64,000 nt of DNA from Bacteroidales bacterium (GTDB lineage: Bacteria > Bacteroidota > Bacteroidia > Bacteroidales > P3): contig JAFXAA010000031.1 in assembly GCA_017522105.1 (NCBI GenBank), forward strand, positions 32,890 through 96,889. The letters are read 5' to 3'. The number at the start of each line of letters is the position of its first letter. Within the stretch, counting starts at the first letter, position 1. The notes beneath the pieces are model-generated. The model saw only the letters and a list, made by a program, of their open reading frames with translations. It did not search any database and was not told the origin of the DNA. The position numbers and the translations under genes were made by a program. This document shows, in pieces, positions 55,114 through 61,046 of the stretch.

Positions 55114-55791
55114 CTAACCTTTCCTCCCGAAGTCCGCCGGTATCTCGCCCCAGCGGTCGGTGTCCCACTTGCGTATCTCGGTGGTGTAGGTGTTGGTGCG
55201 CAGCCACTGCTCGGCGCGGTGGATGTAGTCCCACAGTTCGGCGGTCGAGGCGTCCTCGGGCAGCTTGCTTTTGCACACCTTCTGCCGCACCCAGCTGATG
55301 GCGTTGACGGAGTCGCTGTAGATAATCTGGTTGAGGCGGTGCTTCTTGAGGTAGCTGAGGCCGTGCACGATGGCCAGGAACTCGCCGATGTTGTTGGTGC
55401 CCTTCTCGGCGCGATAGTGGAAGACGCGGGTGCGCGTGGGGATATATATGCCCTGGTACTCCATCACACCGGGGTTGCCGCTGCAGGCGGCATCGACGGC
55501 CAGCGCGTCGAGGACGGGCGGGTTGGCGGTGCCGGGCTTCACGGCGGTCATGCCGTTCTCGTCAATGACGAGAACACTAGAAGCACTAGATTCTCTAGAT
55601 ATTCTAGTGTTGCTGGCGACCACACTATTATACGGCAGCTTGATGGCCGCCTCGGCCTCGGCCATGCTGTCGAAGCCCTTGTACTGCGCTCCCTGCACAC
55701 CCTGCACCTGCGCCTTGCAGGCGTCCCAGTCCGTGTAGATGCCGGGCTGCTTGCCCTGCCACACCACATAGTATTTCTGCTTCTTTGCCAT
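55114..55791 (-). CDS. rnhA: Ribonuclease H with N-terminal viroplasmin domain
   Basis: An RNase H1-type enzyme that cleaves RNA in RNA-DNA hybrids, 225 residues. The N-terminal viroplasmin/RHBD-like domain (KKQKYYVVWQGKQPGIYTDW ... YKGFDSMAEAEAAI) binds hybrid. The catalytic domain starts at about residue 92 with VDAACSGNPG (Asp), NNIGEFLAIVHGL (Glu), IYSDSVNAISWV (Asp) and WGEIPADFG near the end. The linker NTRISRESSASSVLVID is encoded by a CTAG-N5 9-bp repeat. It is transcribed from an adjacent divergent promoter. Confidence 0.93.
   Translation of the reverse strand: MAKKQKYYVVWQGKQPGIYTDWDACKAQVQGVQGAQYKGFDSMAEAEAAIKLPYNSVVASNTRISRESSASSVLVIDENGMTAVKPGTANPPVLDALAVDAACSGNPGVMEYQGIYIPTRTRVFHYRAEKGTNNIGEFLAIVHGLSYLKKHRLNQIIYSDSVNAISWVRQKVCKSKLPEDASTAELWDYIHRAEQWLRTNTYTTEIRKWDTDRWGEIPADFGRKG
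55577..55607. repeat. CTAG-N5 9-bp tandem array in the rnhA linker
   Basis: CTAG at 55577, 55586, 55595 and 55604, exactly every 9 bp, in frame (three codons). The outer flanks AACACTAG and CTAGTGTT form an inverted repeat. The same array type lies at 58633-58681. Confidence 0.9.
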
Positions 55792-55805
55792 ATCCTTTCG
55801 GCGTG

Positions 55806-55851
55806 CAAAGATACGAAAGTTTTTCTATATGGCGAAATATTCGTATTTTTG
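55806..55851. promoter_or_regulatory. Back-to-back promoters for rnhA (minus) and the radical-SAM gene (plus)
   Basis: TATCTTTG on the minus strand (complement of 55806-55813) lies 14 bp from the rnhA ATG. TATTTTTG on the plus strand (55844-55851) lies 9 bp from the radical-SAM ATG. The 69-bp spacer leaves nearly no 5' UTR for either gene, and their upstream elements must overlap. Confidence 0.7.
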
Positions 55852-55860
55852 CACCCGATT

Positions 55861-56472
55861 ATGGAGGCAGTACCGTTCATAGGCATCGACCGGCACCGAC
55901 TGGGGGTGGACGGCGTGGGTGTGACCACGCTGGCGGCCTTCCACGGCTGTCCGCTGCGCTGCAAGTACTGCCTCAACCGCCGCTGCCTGGAGCCGCCGGA
56001 GGGGTTGCAACGCTACACGCCACAGCAGCTCTACGACCACGTAGGCATCGACAACCTCTACTTCATCGCCACCGGTGGCGGCGTCTGCTTCGGCGGCGGC
56101 GAACCGCTGCTGCGCATCGACTTCATCGAGGCGTTCCGCGCCCTGTGCGGCAAGAGCTGGAACCTCACCGCCGAGACCTCGCTGCAGGTGCCTGCTGAGA
56201 GCGTGCGCCGCGCCTGCGCGGTGGTGGGCGATTTTATCGTCGACATAAAAGAAAGCGACCCCGACATCTACCGCGCCTACACCGGCGGCGACGCCAGGCG
56301 CGCGTGGGACAACCTGCGGCTGCTACTCTCGCTCGTCGGGCCGGAGCACGTCACCGTCCGCGTCCCCCTCATCCCCTCCTTCAACACCGAGGCCGACACC
56401 GACCGCACCGCCGACCGCCTCGCCGCCCTCGGCGTCACCCGCCTCGACCGCTTCACCTACCGCGTACAATAA
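55861..56472 (+). CDS. Small radical-SAM protein (activating-enzyme-like)
   Basis: A 203-residue radical-SAM protein. The 4Fe-4S motif CPLRCKYC (CX3CX2C) is at about residues 29-36. VCFGGGEPLLRIDFI corresponds to the GGE SAM-binding motif, and FIVDIKESDPDIYRAYTGG matches the DIK block of pyruvate formate-lyase/anaerobic RNR activases. It ends at the conserved VTVRVPLIPSFNTEADTD block without an extra cluster domain. No glycyl-radical enzyme gene is nearby, and its substrate is unknown. It lies 30 bp upstream of a Cys-motif/TonB protein, which may share its transcript. Confidence 0.88.
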   Translation: MEAVPFIGIDRHRLGVDGVGVTTLAAFHGCPLRCKYCLNRRCLEPPEGLQRYTPQQLYDHVGIDNLYFIATGGGVCFGGGEPLLRIDFIEAFRALCGKSWNLTAETSLQVPAESVRRACAVVGDFIVDIKESDPDIYRAYTGGDARRAWDNLRLLLSLVGPEHVTVRVPLIPSFNTEADTDRTADRLAALGVTRLDRFTYRVQ

Positions 56473-56502
56473 ATTCAGCATAACCGCGTTATTATCATCG
56501 CT

Positions 56503-57276
56503 ATGACACACGGAAAGAACATCTGCAACCAATTAAAGGAGGTCCGCAAGCGCATTGCGGAGGAAAATGACATACCTCTGGAGATAGAGGAGTGCACGTA
56601 CAAGGGCGAGTGCCGCGGCACCTGTCCGCGCTGCGAGGCCGAGGTGCGCTACCTGGAGAACGCCCTGGCCGACCGCCTGCGGCTGGGCAAGGTGGCCACC
56701 GTCGCCGGCCTCGCCCTGGGCCTCGCCGCCACCACGGCGCAGGCGCAAACTCCAGTGCAATCCACTCCAATATCAGACAGTATAACTCATCGTGAAATTT
56801 TAGAAGAAGGAGGAATTGATGACGACTTTATCTTCGTACACGTTGACGAAGAGCCCGAGTTCCCCGGCGGAATGGAGGCCTTGCAAAAGTTTATTGAGGA
56901 CAATATGCAGTACCCGCGAATAGCGGCGGAAAACGGTATATATGGCAAGGTGTATATCACCTTCGCCATTGACACCGACGGCACGGTGCAGCACCCTTAC
57001 CTCCTCCGCGATATTGGTGGTGGCTGTGGTGCCGAGGCGATACGCATTGTCAAATCGATGCCGAAATGGAAACCCGGCAAGCAAAACGGAAAGCCTATGA
57101 GAGTGCAGTACAATCTACCTGTTGTTTTCGACAAGAAACACTGCATTCCGCTTATTGAAGGGCAGGCCCCTGTTCAGGGGATGCCCATCCAAGACGTGGA
57201 AGGTCCAGATTTGATAGGTCCGAACGGCTCTACACAAGAAATGGAGGTTGAGGGCGTGAAGGTCATCGTGCGGTAG
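56503..57276 (+). CDS. Energy-transducer-TonB-like protein with N-terminal Cys motif
   Basis: A 257-residue protein with an unusual order of parts. Residues 1-50 contain ICNQLKEVRKRIAEENDIPL then ECTYKGECRGTCPRCEAE (four Cys, probable metal or Fe-S site), a module I recall at the N-terminus of various small Bacteroidota proteins. A hydrophobic segment (about 64-80) follows, then a TonB C-terminal-like domain (about 105-205: FPGGMEALQKFIEDNMQYPRIA, GKVYITFAIDTDGTVQHP, MPKWKPGKQNGKPMRVQYNLPV). The Cys motif would face the cytoplasm if the hydrophobic segment spans the membrane. The C-terminal 45 residues are unrecognised. Confidence 0.82.
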   Translation: MTHGKNICNQLKEVRKRIAEENDIPLEIEECTYKGECRGTCPRCEAEVRYLENALADRLRLGKVATVAGLALGLAATTAQAQTPVQSTPISDSITHREILEEGGIDDDFIFVHVDEEPEFPGGMEALQKFIEDNMQYPRIAAENGIYGKVYITFAIDTDGTVQHPYLLRDIGGGCGAEAIRIVKSMPKWKPGKQNGKPMRVQYNLPVVFDKKHCIPLIEGQAPVQGMPIQDVEGPDLIGPNGSTQEMEVEGVKVIVR

Positions 57277-57304
57277 CCTGTCACAGTACAAACAATGTCC
57301 CGCG

Positions 57305-57559
57305 CACCGGTGCGGAGGGCATTGGTGGGTGTGAAAATGCACCGCGCTCATGTGCGGGATGTTGAAACAGTGCATACAATACGCCCCGCACATGAGCGAG
57401 GTCTATTTTTTGACGGAAAGTGCTCCCCGCACATGTGCGAGGTCTATTTTCGGCCGGAAAGTGCGTCCCGCACGTGAGCGAGGTCTGTTTTCAATGAAAA
57501 AGCGATGCCCGCTCATGAGCGCGGTGATATTGCACAAAAATGACGAAAGCGCGCCCCTG
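57305..57559. repeat. Tandem array of 41-42-bp units centred on palindromes
   Basis: About seven units. Palindromic cores such as GCACATGTGC, GCTCATGAGC and GCACGTGAGC recur at 57349, 57391, 57432, 57473 and 57514, spaced 42, 41, 41, 41. They are followed by a semi-conserved GCGAGGTCTATTTT and a variable stretch. The 41-bp period breaks reading frames, so it is non-coding. It fills the 327-bp convergent spacer between the TonB-like gene and tsf, ending in a terminator. Confidence 0.85.
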
Positions 57560-57574
57560 TGCGGGGCGCGCTTT
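57546..57574. terminator. Bidirectional terminator between the TonB-like gene and tsf
   Basis: 12-bp arms (57546-57557 and 57563-57574: AAAGCGCGCCCC and its complement) with a 5-nt loop. It serves converging transcripts and is fused to the last unit of the palindromic array. Confidence 0.85.
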
Positions 57575-57603
57575 CTGTGATTAATCTTGCCTATGCAATG
57601 GGC

Positions 57604-58590
57604 TTAGGCGCCGAGTTCGAGGCGCTTGAAGCCGGTGCACTTGAGGTCCTTGTCGGCCTTGGCGATGAAGTCTTTGACCTTCACCTTGCTCTCCATGATG
57701 TACTCCTGCTCCATAAGGGTGTTCTCCTGGAAGAACTTGTTGAGGCGGCCGTTGGCAATCTGGTTGATCTGCTGTTCGCTGAGCTGGGCCATCTTATCGG
57801 CGGCGACTTTCTCCTTGATTTCGCGGGCCTGGTTGACCTGCTCCTCGGTGATCCAGCCTTTGCCCATGTTGGAGGCCATGTGCTCCTCGCTGTCCACGTG
57901 GGCGGGGTTGATGCCGGCCTTCTTGAGGGCGGCGTCGACGGCCTTACCGACGAGCTCTTCCTTGGTCTTCTCGACGGCCACGCGGAGCTCCTGGTCCTTG
58001 ATTTCCTGGGGCACGCTCTCGGCGTCGAGGGCCACGGGACGCATGGCGACGACCTGCATGGCGATGTCGTGACCGACCTGGTCGTAACCGGCCTTGTTCA
58101 GTCCGACGATGGAGGCCATGCGGTTGCCCGGGTGGATGTAGGCGTAGACCTTCTCGGCCTCGATGGTCTCGAAGTGGGCCAGCTCGATCTTCTCGCCGAT
58201 CTTGGCGATCTGGTCGGTGATGGCGTCGCTGACCTTGGCACCGTTGAGGTCCATGTTCAGAACCTCGTCCTTGGTGGTGAGGTGCTGGGCCATGGCGGTG
58301 TCGAGGATGCTGGTGGTGAAGTCGACGAAGCCGGCGTTGGTGGCCACGAAGTCGGTCTCGCAGCTCACCATGATGATGGCGCCGTAGTTGCCCATGGTCT
58401 TGGCCAGGACGCAACCCTCGTTGGCGTCGCGGTCGGCGCGTTTGGCGGCCATCTTCTGGCCTTTCTGGCGCAGCAGCTCGATGGCTTTCTGCATGTCGCC
58501 GTCGGTCTCGACGAGGGCTTTCTTGCAGTCCATCATGCCGACGCCGGTGAGTTTGCGGAGCTCGTTAACCTGTGAAGCGGTAATTGCCAT
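57604..58590 (-). CDS. tsf: Translation elongation factor Ts
   Basis: EF-Ts is the guanine nucleotide exchange factor for EF-Tu. The 328-residue protein has the N-terminal UBA-like VNELRKLTGVGMMDCKKALVETDGDMQKAIELLR, the EF-Tu contact region GGN-like YGAIIMVSCETDFVATN, then core domains and the conserved C-terminal VKDFIAKAD. It is last in the rplM-rpsI-rpsB-tsf order typical of Bacteroidota. Confidence 0.97.
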   Translation of the reverse strand: MAITASQVNELRKLTGVGMMDCKKALVETDGDMQKAIELLRQKGQKMAAKRADRDANEGCVLAKTMGNYGAIIMVSCETDFVATNAGFVDFTTSILDTAMAQHLTTKDEVLNMDLNGAKVSDAITDQIAKIGEKIELAHFETIEAEKVYAYIHPGNRMASIVGLNKAGYDQVGHDIAMQVVAMRPVALDAESVPQEIKDQELRVAVEKTKEELVGKAVDAALKKAGINPAHVDSEEHMASNMGKGWITEEQVNQAREIKEKVAADKMAQLSEQQINQIANGRLNKFFQENTLMEQEYIMESKVKVKDFIAKADKDLKCTGFKRLELGA

Positions 58591-58632
58591 ATTATTGTTC
58601 CTTTCTATTGTTTTCTTGTTTAATTAAAAAAT

Positions 58633-58681
58633 CTAGTTTTACTAGTAGAACTAGTTGGACTAGTCTGGCTAGTAAAACTAG
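58633..58681. repeat. CTAG-N5 9-bp tandem array between rpsB and tsf
   Basis: CTAG at 58633, 58642, 58651, 58660, 58669 and 58678, exactly every 9 bp. The two ends (TCTAGTTTTACTAG and CTAGTAAAACTAGA) are a perfect 14-bp inverted repeat, so the spacer can fold as a hairpin in the rpsB-tsf transcript. Confidence 0.92.
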
Positions 58682-58696
58682 AAAACTACTTATTCT

Positions 58697-59548
58697 TTAC
58701 TCAGCCTTCGGGGCTTCCTCGGCCTTGGGTTCCTCAGCCTTCTCGGCCTTGGGCTCACCGGTGCGGGGACGGCGGGCGCGGGTCTTGCGCTCGGCGGGGC
58801 GCTGCTCGTCATTGTTCTCGACGGGGGCGGCCTCTTCCTCCTGCTGGGCGTCCTTGTCGAGGGCGCGCTCGTTCAAGCCTTCCTGGATGGCCTCGCACAT
58901 GTGTTTGAGGATGCAGGCAATCGACTTCGACGCATCATCGTTAGCGGGAATCGGGAAGTCGATGAGCTCGGGGTTGGTGTTGGTGTCCACGAGGGCGAAG
59001 GTGGGGATGTTCAAGCGGCGTGCCTCGGCGACGGCGATGTGCTCCTTGTTGATGTCGATGACAAACAGGGCGCTGGGCAGACGGGTGAGGTCGGCGATGG
59101 AGCCAAGGTTCTTGTCGAGCTTGGCGCGCTCGCGCTGCACCTGGAGGCGCTCACGCTTGGAGATATTGTTGAAATCCTTGTCGTGCATCAAGGCGTCGAG
59201 GCTGTTCATCTTCTTGACAGCCTTGCGGATGGTGGTGAAGTTGGTCAGCATACCGCCCGGCCAGCGCTCGGTGACGAAGGGCATGTCCACGCTCTTGGCC
59301 ATCTCGGCGACGACCTCTTTGGCCTGCTTCTTGGTGGCCACGAAGAGGACCTTCTTGCCGCTGCGGGCCATCTGCTTCAGGGCAGCCGCGGCCTCGTCGG
59401 CCTTGGCGATGGTCTTCTGCAGGTCGATGACGTGCACGCCGTTGTGCTCCTTGAAGATATAAGGAGCCATTTTGGGATTCCATTTACGCTTGAGGTGACC
59501 GAAGTGGCAACCAGCATCAAGCAGTTCTTCGAATTTGAGTTCGTTCAT
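58697..59548 (-). CDS. rpsB: 30S ribosomal protein S2
   Basis: A small-subunit protein needed for S1 binding and initiation. The 283-residue protein has LLDAGCHFGHLKRKWNPKMAPYIF at the N-terminus. It also has ERWPGGMLTNFTTIRKAV, LPSALFVIDINKEHIAVAEA, and PTFALVDTNTNPELIDFPIPANDD. The last ~60 residues are a Glu/Lys/Ala/Arg-rich low-complexity tail common in Bacteroidota S2. tsf follows after the CTAG array. Confidence 0.97.
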   Translation of the reverse strand: MNELKFEELLDAGCHFGHLKRKWNPKMAPYIFKEHNGVHVIDLQKTIAKADEAAAALKQMARSGKKVLFVATKKQAKEVVAEMAKSVDMPFVTERWPGGMLTNFTTIRKAVKKMNSLDALMHDKDFNNISKRERLQVQRERAKLDKNLGSIADLTRLPSALFVIDINKEHIAVAEARRLNIPTFALVDTNTNPELIDFPIPANDDASKSIACILKHMCEAIQEGLNERALDKDAQQEEEAAPVENNDEQRPAERKTRARRPRTGEPKAEKAEEPKAEEAPKAE

Positions 59549-59688
59549 TGTTTACTTTCCTTTTGTTGTTTTACTTTTACCAACCGTCCGTGAGTCCTTC
59601 AGGCTGCATTTAGTGGCCTTTCTATGCGGCTCGCTGTGTCAATGCAGCGGAGCATTCGGGCAGTTTGGATACTAAACTTTCTATTATA

Positions 59689-59773
59689 GTTTTAAGTTTT
59701 AAGCTGTGAGTTTTAAGTGAAGACACAACCGCGCCAGCACACTTAAAACTTAGAGCTCTCAGCTTACAGCTAA
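59689..59773. repeat. Inverted pair of 7-bp arrays between rpsI and rpsB
   Basis: AGTTTTA-type heptamers (59689-59720) face ACTTAAA/GCTTACA-type heptamers (about 59740-59773). The inner ends pair (AGTTTTAAGTG with CACTTAAAACT). It sits 2 bp after the rpsI stop, so it may act as a weak processing or attenuation hairpin in the operon. The remaining 140 bp to rpsB hold no recognised element. Confidence 0.75.
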
Positions 59774-59775
59774 CA

Positions 59776-60165
59776 TTAACGCTTGCTGAACTGGAAGCGC
59801 TTGCGGGCTTTGGGCTGACCGGGTTTCTTACGCTCGACCATACGCGGGTCGCGCATCAGGAAGCCTTCCTTCTTGAGGGCGGGGCGATCCTCGATGTTGT
59901 TCTCGCAGAGGGCGCGGGCGATGGCCATACGCAGGGCCTGGGCCTGGCCGGTGATGCCGCCACCGTCGAGGTTGGCTTTGACATCCCACTTGCCTTCGGC
60001 GTTAGCCACGGCGAAAGCCTGGTTGACGATGTACTGCAGCGGACCGGTGGGGAAATACTCCTTGTAGTCGCGGCCGTTGACCTTGATGGTGCCATTGCCG
60101 GTGGTCATATACACGCGGGCCACGGCGGTCTTTCTTCTACCAATGGTATTGATAACTTCTGCCAT
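59776..60165 (-). CDS. rpsI: 30S ribosomal protein S9
   Basis: A 129-residue small-subunit protein whose C-terminal tail reaches the P site. It shows GRRKTAVARVYMTTGNGTIKVNGRDYKEYFP, VNLDGGGITGQAQALRMAIARAL in slightly varied form, and DPRMVERKKPGQPKARKRFQFSKR at the end. It follows rplM by 8 bp. Confidence 0.98.
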   Translation of the reverse strand: MAEVINTIGRRKTAVARVYMTTGNGTIKVNGRDYKEYFPTGPLQYIVNQAFAVANAEGKWDVKANLDGGGITGQAQALRMAIARALCENNIEDRPALKKEGFLMRDPRMVERKKPGQPKARKRFQFSKR

Positions 60166-60173
60166 ATCTTTTC

Positions 60174-60629
60174 TTATCTAACTTCGTTGATGTTGATAGC
60201 TTTGGGGTTCTGGCCCTGATGGGGATGCTCGCTGCCGGCATACACATAGAGGTTGCGGTAGAGGGCGTCGCCGAGGCGGTTCTTCGGGAGCATGCCGCGG
60301 ATGGCGTGTTCGAGGATACGCTCGGGGTGCGTGGCGCGCACCTTGGCAGGGGTGGTCTCGCGCTGGCCGCCGGGATAGCCGGTGTAGCGCTGGTAGATCT
60401 TGTCGGTCTCCTTCTTGCCGCTGAAGACAACCTTCTCGGCATTGATGATGATGACATTGTCGCCGCAGTCGACGTGCGGGGTGAACGAGGGCTTCGTCTT
60501 GCCGCGCAGGATGTTGGCCACGCGGGTTGCCAGACGGCCTACGGTCTGTCCTTCGGCATCAACCAGCACCCATTCCTTCTGGACGGTCTGCTTGTTGGCT
60601 GATACGGTTTTGTAGCTTAACGTACTCAT
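60174..60629 (-). CDS. rplM: 50S ribosomal protein L13
   Basis: An early-assembly large-subunit protein of 151 residues. It has WVLVDAEGQTVGRLATRVANILRGK, FTPHVDCGDNVIIINAEKV, YQRYTGYPGG and the conserved PERILEHAIRGMLPKNRLG. It is first in the rplM-rpsI-rpsB-tsf unit, with a consensus promoter upstream. Confidence 0.98.
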   Translation of the reverse strand: MSTLSYKTVSANKQTVQKEWVLVDAEGQTVGRLATRVANILRGKTKPSFTPHVDCGDNVIIINAEKVVFSGKKETDKIYQRYTGYPGGQRETTPAKVRATHPERILEHAIRGMLPKNRLGDALYRNLYVYAGSEHPHQGQNPKAININEVR

Positions 60630-60797
60630 TTTTTATTTTTACTAACGATGATGTTTTTCCTTTTTTTCTTGTCGTTTTCTCCTCCGATTGCATCACATTT
60701 CGGCCGCCGACGGATAGTTGGCTTCCATGCTTATCAACCTGGAAATGCGCACCTTGAACGGGTAGACAAGGCACAACATCCCCATTTTTGGAGAGTG

Positions 60798-60828
60798 CAA
60801 AGTTACGAACATTTTTTCAACCGGCAAA
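60798..60828 (-). promoter_or_regulatory. Promoter of the rplM ribosomal operon
   Basis: On the minus strand TTTG (complement of 60825-60828), 19-bp spacer, TAACTTTG (complement of 60798-60805). The leader to rplM is about 160 nt. The 417-bp gap to the next gene holds this, the 38-bp repeat and a terminator. Confidence 0.8.
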
Positions 60829-60893
60829 ATTATTTTCACATTTTTTTCTTTTTATAATTGGTGTGCCGGGTTTGAGGGGCTCATTTGGGGTGG

Positions 60894-60931
60894 AGCCCCT
60901 ACGGAGTCCCTACGGCCGTTCTTCAGTGGAA
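60894..60931. repeat. 38-bp dispersed repeat, copy 2 (CCGTAGGG family)
   Basis: An exact reverse complement of 21794-21831. It is flanked by CCGTAGGGG motifs up to about 60965, giving a partial hairpin. Its outer half (CCCCTACGGAGTCCCTACGG) also flanks the 15.1 kb hairpin. Confidence 0.9.
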
Positions 60932-60998
60932 GTCCGTAGGGGAGCCGGTGCGGGGCCGTAGGGGTTCCAGGGGCGCCAAGGGCACCAGGGCGCAAAAA

Positions 60999-61026
60999 AA
61001 GGAGGCTCCCGCGCGGGAGCCTCCTT
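60999..61026 (-). terminator. Terminator after the Cys-repeat T9SS gene
   Basis: 13-bp arms forming AAGGAGGCTCCCG and its complement around a CG centre. On the minus strand it is followed by a run of T's (complement of 60994-61000), 21 bp after the gene's stop. Confidence 0.9.
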
Positions 61027-61046
61027 GTCACAGAGTTACTATGTGG

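Noticed and set aside
57305-57559. CRISPR-like array
   Set aside because: Units are only 41-42 bp with degenerate repeats and stretches of about 16 bp between them. No cas genes are nearby.
57350-57580. Small Cys-containing peptide genes within the 41-bp array
   Set aside because: Unit length is not a multiple of three, so repeats are read in shifting frames, and no start context or conserved peptide is evident.
59549-59688. Structured ribosomal-protein leader ahead of rpsB
   Set aside because: Some self-complementary stretches exist, but I cannot match them to a known leader or show covariation.
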